A DNA stretch of 64,000 nt from Pseudescherichia sp032055545 (GCA_032055545.1 DAMBQR010000001.1:83492-147491), one strand, 5' to 3'. Shown: positions 52,903 to 61,930, counted from the stretch's first letter. Program-made: numbers and translations. Notes: generated by a model from the sequence alone, not told the origin.

Positions 52903-54051
52903 ATGAGTCTGAAAGAAAAAACGCAATCTCTGTTTGCTGAGAAGTTCGGCTACCCTGCCACGCATACGTTTCAGGCTCCGGGCCGTGTCAACCTGATCGG
53001 CGAACATACCGACTATAACGACGGCTTCGTGCTGCCGTGCGCCATCGACTACCAGACGGTGATCAGCGCCGCGCCGCGTACGGATCGTACCGTGCGCGTT
53101 ATCGCCGCCGATTACGACAACCAGACCGATGAGTTCTCTCTCGATGCGCCGATCCTCGCGCACGACAGTCAGCAGTGGTCGAACTATGTTCGCGGCGTGG
53201 TGAAGCACCTCCTGAACCGCGACAAAAGCGTTGGCGGCGCAGATCTGGTGATCAGCGGCAACGTGCCGCAGGGTGCGGGCTTAAGCTCATCGGCCTCGCT
53301 GGAGGTCGCGGTGGGTACGGTCTTCCAGCAGCTCTACCACCTGCCGCTGGATGGGGCGCAAATCGCTCTCAATGGCCAGGAAGCGGAGAACCAGTTCGTC
53401 GGCTGCAACTGCGGCATTATGGATCAGCTGATCTCTGCCCTCGGCAAAAAAGATCATGCCCTGCTGCTCGACTGCCGCACGCTGGGTACCCGCGCGGTCT
53501 CCATGCCGCAGGGCGTGGCGGTGATCATCATCAACAGCAACTTCAAACGCACTCTCGTGGGCAGCGAGTACAACACCCGCCGCGAGCAGTGTGAAACCGG
53601 GGCACGCTTCTTCCAGCAGCCTGCGCTGCGCGACGTCTCCCTGGAGCAGTTCAACACCGTGGCCGCTGAGCTGGATCCGCTGGTTGCTAAGCGCGTGCGT
53701 CACGTGCTGACCGAAAACCAGCGTACCGTAGAAGCAGCCGACGCGCTGGAGAGAGGCGATCTGCAGCGGATGGGCGAGCTGATGGCCGCCTCCCACGCCT
53801 CCATGCGCGATGATTTCGAGATCACCGTGCCGCAGATCGACACCCTGGTGGAGATTGTTAAAGAGACTATCGGCGATAAAGGCGGCGTGCGCATGACCGG
53901 CGGCGGCTTTGGCGGCTGCATCGTGGCGCTGGTGCCGGAAGATTTGGTTTCCCAGGTTCAGGCGGCCGTGGCGGCACAGTATGAAGCCAAAACCGGCATC
54001 AAAGAGACCTTCTACGTCTGCAAAGCATCAGAGGGGGCCGGACAGTGCTAA
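52903..54051 (+). CDS. galK: Galactokinase
   Basis: A 382-residue GHMP kinase. GRVNLIGEHTDYNDGFV is the galactose-site signature, GNVPQGAGLSSSASLE the phosphate loop, and GGVRMTGGGFGGCIVAL motif 3. It starts 2 nt after the galT stop and overlaps galM by 7 nt. It phosphorylates alpha-D-galactose. Confidence 0.98.
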   Translation: MSLKEKTQSLFAEKFGYPATHTFQAPGRVNLIGEHTDYNDGFVLPCAIDYQTVISAAPRTDRTVRVIAADYDNQTDEFSLDAPILAHDSQQWSNYVRGVVKHLLNRDKSVGGADLVISGNVPQGAGLSSSASLEVAVGTVFQQLYHLPLDGAQIALNGQEAENQFVGCNCGIMDQLISALGKKDHALLLDCRTLGTRAVSMPQGVAVIIINSNFKRTLVGSEYNTRREQCETGARFFQQPALRDVSLEQFNTVAAELDPLVAKRVRHVLTENQRTVEAADALERGDLQRMGELMAASHASMRDDFEITVPQIDTLVEIVKETIGDKGGVRMTGGGFGGCIVALVPEDLVSQVQAAVAAQYEAKTGIKETFYVCKASEGAGQC

Positions 54052-55085
54052 ACGAAACCCCTGCGCTGGCCCCGGACGGGCTGGCATACCGCCTGATCAC
54101 CCTGCGCAACGGCGCAGGGATGGTGGTTACCCTGATGGACTGGGGCGCGACCCTGCTCTCTGCCCGCGTGCCGATGCCGGACGGCTCGGTGCGTGAAACG
54201 CTTTTAGGCTGCAATACGCCCCAGCGCTACGTGGAGCAGACCGCCTATCTGGGCGCGTCGGTGGGCCGCTATGCTAACCGCATCGCCAAAAGCCGCTTCA
54301 CATTGGATGGGCAGAGCGTCTCGCTGCTGCCGAGCCAGGGCGAAAACCAGCTCCACGGTGGGCCGGAGGGCTTTGATAAGCGCCGCTGGCGCATCGTGCG
54401 TAAGAATGACAGCGAAGCGCTACTGAGCCTGAACTCCCCCGACGGCGACCAGGGCTTCCCTGGCAACCTTAGCGCCAGCGCCCTCTTCCGCCTGACAGAG
54501 GATAACCGCATCGCGATTGAGTACCGCGCCACCGTGGACAAACCCTGCCCGGTAAACCTGACCAACCATGCCTACTTCAACCTTAACGGCGTACAGTCGG
54601 ACGTGCGCGACCATCAGCTACAGCTGCTGGCCGATGCGTATCTGCCGGTGGACGAAACCGGGATCCCTTGTCAGGAGCTGAAAGCGGTTGAGGGCACCAG
54701 CTTTGACTTCCGGCAGCCGAAAACTATCGCGGACGATTTCCTTCAGGATGACGATCAGCGGAAGGTGAAGGGTTACGATCACGCCTTCCTGCTTCAGGCG
54801 AAGGGCGATGCCAGCCAGCCAGCGGCGCACCTCTGGTCAGCGGATAAGAAGCTACAGATGAGCGTCTATACCACCGCGCCAGCGCTACAGTTCTACTCCG
54901 GCAACTATCTAGAAGGTACGCCTGCCCGCGAGCAGGGTGAGTACAGCGCGTATCAGGGGCTGGCTCTGGAGAGCGAGTTCCTGCCGGATAGCCCGAACCA
55001 CCCGGAGTACCCGCAGCCGGACGCTACCCTGCGCCCCGGCGCGGAGTACGTGAGCGTGACCGAGTATCAGTTTATTCCGCAGTAG
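54045..55085 (+). CDS. galM: Galactose mutarotase (aldose 1-epimerase)
   Basis: A 346-residue epimerase starting at GTG 54045, which overlaps galK by 7 nt. Catalytic residues lie in NQLHGGPEGFDKRRW, NLTNHAYFNL and the C-terminal GLALESEFLPDSPNH. It interconverts galactose anomers for GalK. It ends galETKM and is followed by an imperfect terminator. Confidence 0.97.
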   Translation: MLNETPALAPDGLAYRLITLRNGAGMVVTLMDWGATLLSARVPMPDGSVRETLLGCNTPQRYVEQTAYLGASVGRYANRIAKSRFTLDGQSVSLLPSQGENQLHGGPEGFDKRRWRIVRKNDSEALLSLNSPDGDQGFPGNLSASALFRLTEDNRIAIEYRATVDKPCPVNLTNHAYFNLNGVQSDVRDHQLQLLADAYLPVDETGIPCQELKAVEGTSFDFRQPKTIADDFLQDDDQRKVKGYDHAFLLQAKGDASQPAAHLWSADKKLQMSVYTTAPALQFYSGNYLEGTPAREQGEYSAYQGLALESEFLPDSPNHPEYPQPDATLRPGAEYVSVTEYQFIPQ

Positions 55086-55108
55086 TTGCGCAGTTTACCC
55101 TAATGGAT

Positions 55109-55145
55109 AATGCCGGTTAGTTAGCGCTGACTGGCATTTTTATTT
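55109..55145 (+). terminator. Probable terminator after galM
   Basis: AATGCC-GGTTAG and CTGACT-GGCATT form an imperfect stem followed by TTTTATTT, 24 nt past the galM stop. Confidence 0.65.
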
Positions 55146-55261
55146 GTTGATCCCCCTGTAATAGATACTCTCCTTTCAAAACGCATTTTGTGTCGTAAAC
55201 CGACGAGGTTGGCAGGGTAAAATAACAGCTATCGATACTCACAATAAGGGATTGGAGGTAG

Positions 55262-55804
55262 ATGCACTCACACAGGTTAGTTACGCCGGGCTTAGCATCG
55301 TTTGGTGAACTATCATATCTGGATATAGAGTTTACGTTCTCTGCTACTGCCACTCGTAAGGCTCAGTACCGATTAGTCTTTTGCCCACCTTCATTAGACC
55401 CGGTTGCAGCTGAAACTATGCATGACATGCTCGGCGAAGATGTGTTTGCTTTATACGTATCTGTAGTGAGTTTTGCTGATATTGTGCAGCTTGAAAGGCA
55501 GCAGGTACAGATCGAGGATCCTTTTGAAGATGAGGAGCCTATCAACATCTTCGCTAAACCTAAAGGTTCCTTTAATCTTGATATTTCCGAGCTTCAGTAT
55601 CTTTACGGTACGTTAGTTGACTTCATGCTCAGAGTTGCTGAAAATGAGGGTATACAAATTTTATACTTTGCAGCTGAACGCGAAGAGCTTATTCCCACAT
55701 ACGAAAGATATGTGAAGAGGTTAACTCAAGAACGGGGCCTGACTTACATTACTGACGGAGCAGCTTATGCGATACGAACACAAAACTACCCAAACCAAGG
55801 GTAA
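55262..55804 (+). CDS. Unrecognised 180-residue protein in an AT-rich insert
   Basis: Not recognised. It is a soluble, acidic 180-residue protein without a signal peptide or membrane span. It has a beta-rich N-terminal part (YLDIEFTFSATAT, QYRLVFCPP), an acidic linker (about 80-97, EDPFEDEEPINIF) and a helical C-terminal part with YFAAEREELIPTYERYVKRL. GGAGG lies only 3 nt before ATG 55262, so the start is somewhat uncertain. Base use is clearly more AT-rich than the flanking gal and gpmA genes, which suggests horizontal gain. It overlaps the next small gene by 38 nt. In E. coli galM and gpmA are adjacent. Confidence 0.75.
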   Translation: MHSHRLVTPGLASFGELSYLDIEFTFSATATRKAQYRLVFCPPSLDPVAAETMHDMLGEDVFALYVSVVSFADIVQLERQQVQIEDPFEDEEPINIFAKPKGSFNLDISELQYLYGTLVDFMLRVAENEGIQILYFAAEREELIPTYERYVKRLTQERGLTYITDGAAYAIRTQNYPNQG

Positions 55805-55913
55805 GAATGACTTCAAAGCGATCCATAATGGCAAAGTCGAGATGATGAAACGTTTCATGACAGCTAAGGCGGAAGCTGAGCGCAAAGGTGAAGTTATCTT
55901 CAAACCACTTTAA
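55767..55913 (+). CDS. Unrecognised 48-residue basic protein, overlapping partner of the preceding gene
   Basis: Not recognised. It is a 48-residue, highly basic helical protein: MRYEHKTTQTKGKNDF, then KVEMMKRFMTAKAEAERKGE and IFKPL. The start lies inside the 3' end of the 180-residue gene (38-nt overlap in another frame), suggesting coupling. A strong terminator follows 18 nt after the stop. The acidic-large/basic-small pairing recalls interacting pairs such as toxin-antitoxin or phage proteins, but nothing identifies it as such. Confidence 0.6.
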   Translation: MRYEHKTTQTKGKNDFKAIHNGKVEMMKRFMTAKAEAERKGEVIFKPL

Positions 55914-55931
55914 CAGCTCGCTTCCAAAATA

Positions 55932-55963
55932 AACGAAAGGCTCCTACGGGAGCCTTTCGTTTT
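55932..55963 (+). terminator. Strong terminator after the unrecognised gene pair
   Basis: AACGAAAGGCTCC and GGAGCCTTTCGTT form a perfect 13-bp stem with a TACG tetraloop, followed by TT. It ends the inserted transcript before gpmA. Confidence 0.85.
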
Positions 55964-56131
55964 AAGACGTTACATATCTTTCTGTGCAACAGGACTTTTT
56001 TTTGCGCATCCTGCTGAAATAAGCACCGTTTACCGACAAAATCCTAACCCCGATTTCACAAGCACCTTACACTGCGCCACTATTTTCGCTATGGTAATGG
56101 TTATGCGTTGCCGCTGGCGTCGCCACGGCAA

Positions 56132-56150
56132 TATAATGAGAATTGTTATC
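56132..56150. promoter_or_regulatory. Fur box upstream of gpmA
   Basis: TATAATGAGAATTGTTATC matches 15 of 19 positions of the Fur consensus GATAATGATAATCATTATC. It lies 28 nt before gpmA, so iron-dependent repression is likely. Confidence 0.75.
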
Positions 56151-56178
56151 ATTCAATCAGGTTTATTAAGGAGAGAGT

Positions 56179-56931
56179 ATGGCTGTTACTAAGCTCGTTC
56201 TGGTTCGTCATGGCGAAAGCCAGTGGAACAACGAAAACCGCTTCACCGGCTGGTACGATGTTGATCTGTCCGAGAAAGGCGTAGGCGAAGCGAAATCAGC
56301 AGGTAAGCTGCTGAAAGATGAAGGCTTCAGCTTTGATTTTGCCTACACTTCCGTGCTGAAACGCGCCATCCACACCCTGTGGAACGTCCTTGATGAACTC
56401 GATCAGGCCTGGCTGCCGGTAGAGAAGTCCTGGAAACTGAACGAGCGTCACTACGGTGCGCTGCAGGGCCTGAACAAAGCGGAAACCGCTGAGAAATACG
56501 GTGACGAGCAGGTTAAGCAGTGGCGTCGCGGCTTCGCGGTGACCCCGCCAGCGCTGACTAAAGACGACGAGCGCTTCCCGGGCCACGATCCGCGTTACGC
56601 TTCTCTGACCGAGCAGGAGCTGCCGCTGACCGAGAGCCTGGCGCTGACCATCGATCGCGTTATCCCTTACTGGAATGAAACCATTCTGCCGCGCCTGAAA
56701 AGCGGCGAGCGCGTGATCATTGCCGCTCACGGTAACTCCCTGCGTGCGCTGGTGAAGTACCTCGACAACATGGGTGAGGATGAGATCCTTGAGCTGAACA
56801 TTCCGACCGGCGTACCGCTGGTGTATGAGTTCGATGAAAACTTCAAGCCGATCAAACACTACTATCTGGGTAACGCTGACGAAATCGCTGCAAAAGCGGC
56901 GGCGGTAGCAAACCAGGGTAAAGCGAAGTAA
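56179..56931 (+). CDS. gpmA: 2,3-bisphosphoglycerate-dependent phosphoglycerate mutase
   Basis: A 250-residue glycolytic enzyme. The catalytic His11 lies in VRHGESQWN, ENRFTGWYDVDLS follows, and the second active-site His is in IAAHGNSLRALVKY. It interconverts 3- and 2-phosphoglycerate. AAGGAG precedes the start. A Fur box upstream suggests regulation by iron, as in E. coli. Confidence 0.98.
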   Translation: MAVTKLVLVRHGESQWNNENRFTGWYDVDLSEKGVGEAKSAGKLLKDEGFSFDFAYTSVLKRAIHTLWNVLDELDQAWLPVEKSWKLNERHYGALQGLNKAETAEKYGDEQVKQWRRGFAVTPPALTKDDERFPGHDPRYASLTEQELPLTESLALTIDRVIPYWNETILPRLKSGERVIIAAHGNSLRALVKYLDNMGEDEILELNIPTGVPLVYEFDENFKPIKHYYLGNADEIAAKAAAVANQGKAK

Positions 56932-56940
56932 TGAACAGGT

Positions 56941-56965
56941 GCCCGGCGGCATAACGCTGCCGGGC
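56941..56965. repeat. REP element between gpmA and aroG
   Basis: GCCCGGC(GGCATAACG)...CTGCCGGGC forms a REP stem in the 41-bp convergent gap, positioned to serve both 3' ends. Confidence 0.8.
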
Positions 56966-56972
56966 ATGATTA

Positions 56973-58025
56973 TCAACCGCGTCGCGCTTTCACCGCGTTA
57001 GCCAGCTGGCGCAGAATAGCGTCGGTATCTTCCCAGCCGATGCAGGCATCCGTCACGCTCTTGCCATAGACCAGCGGCTCACCGCTCTCAAGGCTCTGGT
57101 TACCCTCCACCAGATGGCTCTCAATCATTACGCCAATCACTGCTTTCTCACCGCCGGCAATCTGCTGACAAACGTCTTCACCTACGGTCATCTGCTTTTT
57201 AAACTGCTTGCTGGAGTTGGCATGGCTGAAGTCGATCATCACCTGCGGTGCCAGTCCAGCTTTTTCCAGCCCCTGCTTCACGTCTGCAACGTGCTTTGCA
57301 CTGTAGTTCGGCTCTTTGCCGCCGCGCAGAATGATATGGCAGTCGCCGTTGCCGCTGGTGTTCACAATCGCCGAGTGGCCCCACTTGGTGACGGAGAGGA
57401 AACAGTGCGGCGCACCGGCGGCGTTAATGGCATCGATAGCAACTTTGATAGTGCCATCGGTACCGTTTTTAAAGCCTACTGGACAGGAGAGTCCGGACGC
57501 CAGCTCGCGATGCACCTGAGACTCGGTAGTGCGTGCGCCAATAGCGCCCCAGCTCATCAGATCGGCAACGTACTGCGGAGTGATCATATCGAGGAACTCC
57601 CCCGCCGCTGGCAGGCCGCTGTCGTTAATCTCCAGCAGCAGCTTGCGGGCGATGCGCAGGCCATCGTTGATCTGGAAGCTGTTATCCATATGCGGATCGT
57701 TAATTAGCCCCTTCCAGCCTACGGTGGTACGCGGCTTTTCAAAATAGACACGCATCACGATCTCAAGCTCACCCTTCAGCTCCTCACGCAGGGTCAGCAG
57801 GCGGGCCGCATACTCTTTGGCCGCCGCCGGATCGTGAATCGAGCAGGGTCCGATCACCACCAGCAGGCGATCGTCACTGCCTTTAAGGATCTTATGGATC
57901 GCCTTACGGGCATGGGAAACCGTATTGGCTGCGGTCTCCGTTGCTGGAAATTTCTCCAGCAGCGCGACAGGGGGTAACAGTTCGTTAATCTCTTTAATGC
58001 GTAAATCGTCGTTCTGATAATTCAT
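56973..58025 (-). CDS. aroG: Phenylalanine-sensitive DAHP synthase
   Basis: A 350-residue class I DAHP synthase, the AroG length. VIGPCSIHDP is the active-site start, MRVYFEKPRTTVGWKGLINDP is conserved (quoted in part), DFSHANSSK holds metal and substrate residues and ESHLVEGNQ is near the end. ATG 58025 is the family start (MNYQNDDLRIKEINEL). A TyrR box about 70 nt upstream supports repression by TyrR with phenylalanine. Confidence 0.97.
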   Translation of the reverse strand: MNYQNDDLRIKEINELLPPVALLEKFPATETAANTVSHARKAIHKILKGSDDRLLVVIGPCSIHDPAAAKEYAARLLTLREELKGELEIVMRVYFEKPRTTVGWKGLINDPHMDNSFQINDGLRIARKLLLEINDSGLPAAGEFLDMITPQYVADLMSWGAIGARTTESQVHRELASGLSCPVGFKNGTDGTIKVAIDAINAAGAPHCFLSVTKWGHSAIVNTSGNGDCHIILRGGKEPNYSAKHVADVKQGLEKAGLAPQVMIDFSHANSSKQFKKQMTVGEDVCQQIAGGEKAVIGVMIESHLVEGNQSLESGEPLVYGKSVTDACIGWEDTDAILRQLANAVKARRG

Positions 58026-58095
58026 GTTCGTTCCAGCGTTGCCATAATTATGTCTGAGAGTGCAATCCTTCCAATCTAACGGCTCCGTCAGGAAG

Positions 58096-58113
58096 TGTAA
58101 ACGGGCTTTTACA
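58096..58113. promoter_or_regulatory. TyrR box upstream of aroG
   Basis: TGTAAA-CGGGCT-TTTACA is a perfect TyrR box (TGTAAA-N6-TTTACA). The rest of the 319-bp gap between aroG and ybgS shows no other feature I recognise. Confidence 0.88.
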
Positions 58114-58344
58114 CTCAATACGGAATATTCCTGAAAAGTGATAAAAAAGGCTGAGTCGCTAGCGAACGCTGGCAAGCTGACTAAACTTTTTACCTGTAAA
58201 CACTTTGTTTTTATTTTTTATCCAGATTCCATTCTGCCTTTCTGGCTGGATTTGGCATCTTTCACTACTGAGCGAATATTCCGTTTCGCATCTGCACTGT
58301 TGGATATCGCTATCCAATGTAATGACGAGAACAGGAGCACGATT

Positions 58345-58773
58345 ATGAAAATGAATAAACTGGCCACAATTTTACTGACGACTACTCTGACTCTGGCTAG
58401 CGGCGCAGCATTCGCAGCGGCTAACGGTGCAGCAAATGCGGCTGCAGACGCTGGCGCGGTAGCACCGGGCGCTAAAGAAAATCTGCCGCCGAATAATGTC
58501 AGCAATGACAATATTAATACCGGCAACACCAACGCAGCAACCGGCTCTACTGGCACTAACACCACGGGTACTACCGGTACATCCAGCGGTGGTATGCTGC
58601 ACTCTAACGGTGGGGCGTCTACCAGCGCCGACGGGCAGCATATGGATAAAGATGACATCCATAAAAACAGCATGTGTAAAGACGGTCGTTGCCCGGACGT
58701 GAATAAAAAAGTGGAAACCGGTGACGGTATGAATAACGACGTTGATACCAAAACCGACGGTACTTCCCAGTAA
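58345..58773 (+). CDS. ybgS: Secreted YbgS-family protein
   Basis: A 142-residue exported protein. The signal peptide (MKMNKLATILLTTTLTLASG to AFA, about 1-24) is followed by a low-complexity region rich in Ala, Asn, Gly and Thr (about 25-100, with TGSTGTNTTGTTGTSSGG), then a conserved C-terminus with CKDGRCPDVNKKV and GMNNDVDTKTDGTSQ. It is longer than E. coli YbgS through expansion of the Thr/Gly stretch. Function unknown. GGAG precedes ATG 58345. Confidence 0.92.
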   Translation: MKMNKLATILLTTTLTLASGAAFAAANGAANAAADAGAVAPGAKENLPPNNVSNDNINTGNTNAATGSTGTNTTGTTGTSSGGMLHSNGGASTSADGQHMDKDDIHKNSMCKDGRCPDVNKKVETGDGMNNDVDTKTDGTSQ

Positions 58774-58793
58774 GATCGCTGATAGATAACATG

Positions 58794-58822
58794 AGGAGAG
58801 CTAAGGCTCTCCTTATTTTTTT
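58794..58822 (+). terminator. Rho-independent terminator after ybgS
   Basis: AGGAGAGC and GCTCTCCT pair around TAAG and are followed by TATTTTTTT. Confidence 0.9.
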
Positions 58823-58888
58823 GTGCCGAAGAAATAAAAATCTGTAATGATGTAAGTCGCTGAGAATACATTAAATGGAATGACACTC

Positions 58889-59833
58889 ATGGCGCATCAC
58901 CATTCACACGCACCCTCTCCCGAACACCATGACGACAACGCCCGTCGATTGCTATTGGCCTTTAGCGTTACCGCCCTGTTTATGGTGGTCGAAGTAATAG
59001 GCGGCCTGCTCTCCGGCTCGCTGGCCCTGCTGGCCGATGCCGGTCACATGCTTACCGATGCCGCCGCCTTGCTCTTCGCCCTGCTGGCCGTGCGCTTTGC
59101 TCGTCGGCCCCCGAGCGGGCAGCGCACCTTTGGCTGGCTACGGCTTACCACCCTGGCGGCGTTTGTGAATGCCCTCGCGCTGGTAGTTATTACCTTTATG
59201 ATTGTCTGGGAAGCCGTTGTGCGCTTCTATCATCCCCAGCCGGTGGCGGGCTTTGCCATGCTGGGCATCGCCGTCGCGGGCCTGGTGGCTAATATCGTTT
59301 CATTCTGGATCCTGCATCGCGGCAGCGAAGAGAAGAACCTGAACGTACAGGCGGCGGCGCTGCACGTGTTGGGCGATCTGCTCGGTTCCGTAGGGGCTAT
59401 TGTTGCTGCGCTGGTGATCCTCTGGACCGGCTGGACACCGGTCGATCCGATACTCTCGGTGCTGGTCTCCTGTCTGGTGCTGCGCAGCGCCTGGAAGCTG
59501 CTTAAGGAGAGCGTAAACGAACTGCTGGAGGGTGCACCGGTATCGCTGGATATCGCTGCACTACGCCGCCATCTGCGCCGCGATGTCCCGGAAGTGCGCG
59601 ACGTGCATCATGTGCACGTCTGGACGGTGGGAGAGAAATCGGTGATGACCCTGCACGTGCAGGTTATCCCGCCGCACGATCATGATGCGCTGCTGGAGCG
59701 TATCCAGCACTTTCTGGTTCACCACTATCAGATTTCACATGTAACCATTCAGATGGAGTACCGCCCGTGCAGCGGGCCAGAGTGCAATCTCAATACTTTG
59801 CCCTCCGGCCACGCTCACCATCATCACCATTAG
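58889..59833 (+). CDS. zitB: Zinc efflux transporter ZitB
   Basis: A 314-residue cation diffusion facilitator. His-rich ends (MAHHHSHAPSPEHH and GHAHHHHH), six membrane spans, the metal-site motif LADAGHMLTDAAAL in TM2 and HVLGDLLGS in TM5 are visible. The cytosolic C-terminal domain carries VHHVHVWTVG. It exports Zn2+ by proton exchange. ATG 58889 is preferred over 58880 by homology. It ends on the convergent pnuC stop with a 4-nt overlap. Confidence 0.95.
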   Translation: MAHHHSHAPSPEHHDDNARRLLLAFSVTALFMVVEVIGGLLSGSLALLADAGHMLTDAAALLFALLAVRFARRPPSGQRTFGWLRLTTLAAFVNALALVVITFMIVWEAVVRFYHPQPVAGFAMLGIAVAGLVANIVSFWILHRGSEEKNLNVQAAALHVLGDLLGSVGAIVAALVILWTGWTPVDPILSVLVSCLVLRSAWKLLKESVNELLEGAPVSLDIAALRRHLRRDVPEVRDVHHVHVWTVGEKSVMTLHVQVIPPHDHDALLERIQHFLVHHYQISHVTIQMEYRPCSGPECNLNTLPSGHAHHHHH

Positions 59834-60549
59834 CCTTCCAGCGCGCGTGAGCCTCGTTGCCGCGCGCTGTTGATCCACATCCGGCTGCCATTCAGCGCAA
59901 TAAAGGTCAGGATCAGGTACTCCAGCGACATGGCGTAGACGCCCTGCAGGGCAAAGATCACCACGCTAATGACGTTAACGATCACCCACAGCAGCCAGTT
60001 CTCGACGTATTTGCGGGTCATCAGGACCATCGCCACGATCGACAGTACCATCAGGCAGGCGTCCCAGAACGGGAAGGCGTCGGGCTGCAGCTCTGGCATC
60101 GCCACGCTTAAGCCGAGCGCCTGCATAATGGAGACCGCAATACGGGTCAGGAAGGTGAACACCGGATCGATAAACAGGGTCATCAGGCCAATTGCCAGGG
60201 CGCAGATAACCAGCCAGGCTATCGCCTTACCGCGCGGCAGCCAGCGGATTTGCAGCGCGGCCTCGTTCTGCGTCGTTTGCCGTGACCAGGCATACCAGCC
60301 ATAAATGTTAGCCGCGAAGAAGAAGAGCTGCAGCAGCAGGCTGGCGTAGAGCTGGATCTGGAAAAAGATCACCGCAAACAGCGTCACGTTGATTAAGCCG
60401 AAGGCGTAGTTGCTGATCTTCTCCAGGCTAGCGAGCCAGATGCATAGCAGCCCCGCAACGGTACCTACCGCTTCGATCCACGAGAGATCGTAACCGCCAG
60501 CCCCCAGCGGAATATGAACCAGAATGTTTTGCGTACTAAAAAAATCCAT
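59830..60549 (-). CDS. pnuC: Nicotinamide riboside transporter PnuC
   Basis: A 239-residue membrane protein with seven or eight spans, the same length as E. coli PnuC. NYAFGLINVTLFAVIFFQ and YASLLLQLFFFAANIYGWYAW are conserved (quoted in part), and WLLWVIVNVISVVIF is typical. ATG 60549 gives MDFFSTQNILVHIPLG. It lies 66 nt after nadA and is probably co-transcribed under NadR control. Confidence 0.95.
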   Translation of the reverse strand: MDFFSTQNILVHIPLGAGGYDLSWIEAVGTVAGLLCIWLASLEKISNYAFGLINVTLFAVIFFQIQLYASLLLQLFFFAANIYGWYAWSRQTTQNEAALQIRWLPRGKAIAWLVICALAIGLMTLFIDPVFTFLTRIAVSIMQALGLSVAMPELQPDAFPFWDACLMVLSIVAMVLMTRKYVENWLLWVIVNVISVVIFALQGVYAMSLEYLILTFIALNGSRMWINSARQRGSRALEG

Positions 60550-60615
60550 TTTTGCCCCGCGTATCAAAAAGTGAAATTGTCTTAACAATCATAGCCGTTA
60601 TCGACCCGCACGTAA

Positions 60616-61659
60616 TCAACGCAGCGTTGCGGCAAAATCCAGCATCCGGTTAAGCGGCAGCAGCGCCCCTTCACGAAGTTTCGCATCGACATGGATCTCA
60701 TGCATTGCCCCACCCTTCTCCAGCCCCTCAGCGATAGCCTGAAGGCCGTTCATGGCCATCCACGGGCAGTGCGCGCAGCTGCGGCAGGTTGCTCCCTCTC
60801 CGGCGGTAGGCGCTTCCAGCAACTCTTTCTCCGGCACCGCCTGCTGCATCTTGTAAAAGATCCCGCGATCGGTGGCGACAATAAGCTGCGGGTGCGGCAG
60901 TGTTTTGGCCGCAGCGATCAGCTGGCTGGTAGAGCCAACGGCATCTGCCATCTCCACCACCGCCTGCGGTGATTCAGGGTGAACGAGAATGGCGGCGTCA
61001 GGATAGAGCGCTTTCATGCGGGCCAGCGCCTGGGTTTTGAACTCGTCGTGGACGATACATGCGCCTTGCCAGCAGAGGATGTCTGCCCCAGTCTGCTTCT
61101 GTACGTAGCTGCCGAGATGGCGATCCGGTGCCCAGATAATCTTCTCCCCAAGGCTATCCAAATGCTCAATCAGCTCGACGGCGATGCTGGAGGTCACTAC
61201 CCAGTCCGCCCGGGCCTTAACGGCAGCAGAGGTGTTGGCGTAAACCACCACGGTGCGATCCGGGTGCGCATCGCAAAATGTGTTGAACGCATCGATAGGG
61301 CAGCCCAGATCGAGGGAGCACTCGGCATCGAGCGTCGGCATCAGAATGGTTTTTTCCGGACTGAGGATCTTAGCGGTCTCGCCCATAAAGCGTACCCCCG
61401 CCACCAGCAGCGTGGAAGCAGGATGCCTGGCACCGAAGCGCGCCATCTCCAGCGAATCGGAGATGCAGCCTCCGGTCTCCTCGGCAAGCTGCTGGATCTC
61501 CGGATCGGTGTAGTAGTGGGCGACCATGACCGCATCGCGCTCCTTCAGCAGCCTTCTGATTTTCTCGCGGTAAAAGGCTTTTTCATCAAGGCTCAGCGGG
61601 CGCGGCTTAGGCGGGAAGGGATAGATCGCGGTTTCAGGATCGAACATTACGCTCATCAT
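60616..61659 (-). CDS. nadA: Quinolinate synthase
   Basis: A 347-residue 4Fe-4S enzyme that makes quinolinate from iminoaspartate and dihydroxyacetone phosphate. The cluster cysteines lie in ECSLDLGC, LCWQGAC and the C-terminal CRSCAHCPWMAMNG. The MVAHYYTDPEIQ and FMGETAKILSPEK segments are typical. The start may be 61659 or the next codon. A NadR box lies about 70 nt upstream. Confidence 0.97.
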   Translation of the reverse strand: MMSVMFDPETAIYPFPPKPRPLSLDEKAFYREKIRRLLKERDAVMVAHYYTDPEIQQLAEETGGCISDSLEMARFGARHPASTLLVAGVRFMGETAKILSPEKTILMPTLDAECSLDLGCPIDAFNTFCDAHPDRTVVVYANTSAAVKARADWVVTSSIAVELIEHLDSLGEKIIWAPDRHLGSYVQKQTGADILCWQGACIVHDEFKTQALARMKALYPDAAILVHPESPQAVVEMADAVGSTSQLIAAAKTLPHPQLIVATDRGIFYKMQQAVPEKELLEAPTAGEGATCRSCAHCPWMAMNGLQAIAEGLEKGGAMHEIHVDAKLREGALLPLNRMLDFAATLR

Positions 61660-61728
61660 GCTTTCTCGTTTTGCTGACTTAACAATAATGCCCGTACCTG
61701 CTATGTCTAATCAAGGATGAGGCATTTG

Positions 61729-61746
61729 TGTTTTATATACTAAACA
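61729..61746. promoter_or_regulatory. NadR box upstream of nadA
   Basis: TGTTTT-ATATAC-TAAACA differs by one base from TGTTTA-N6-TAAACA, the NadR operator. It implies repression of nadA-pnuC when NAD is plentiful. Confidence 0.8.
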
Positions 61747-61798
61747 AGATAGCGGATCGCAGGGGAAAAGTCACAATAAATAGACGTGAGATCGCTAT

Positions 61799-61883
61799 GT
61801 CGGGCGGCGCTTCGCTTGCCCGACCTACACAACTATGCAGACGATGAGAAACCGTAGGCCGGGTAAGCGCAGCGCCACCCGGC
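61799..61883. repeat. BIME (two REP units) between nadA and the tRNA-Lys cluster
   Basis: Two REP units (61799-61824, GTCGGGCGG...GCCCGAC, and 61858-61883, GCCGGGTAAGCG...CACCCGGC) are separated by about 33 nt. The second is nearly identical to the units at 16748-16814. Confidence 0.85.
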
Positions 61884-61900
61884 GTCGTATCGCAGAAAGC

Positions 61901-61927
61901 AAAAAAGCGCCTTTAGGGCGCTTTTTT
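61901..61927. terminator. Bidirectional-looking terminator of the tRNA-Lys operon
   Basis: AAAAAAGCGCC and GGCGCTTTTTT pair around TTTA. The T-run on the minus strand would end the leftward tRNA transcript. Confidence 0.88.
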
Positions 61928-61930
61928 ACA

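Noticed and set aside
58432..58600. Short Thr/Gly/Asn repeats in ybgS as a possible repeat array
   Set aside because: They are a low-complexity coding stretch typical of YbgS; no CRISPR-like regular spacing exists anywhere in the window.
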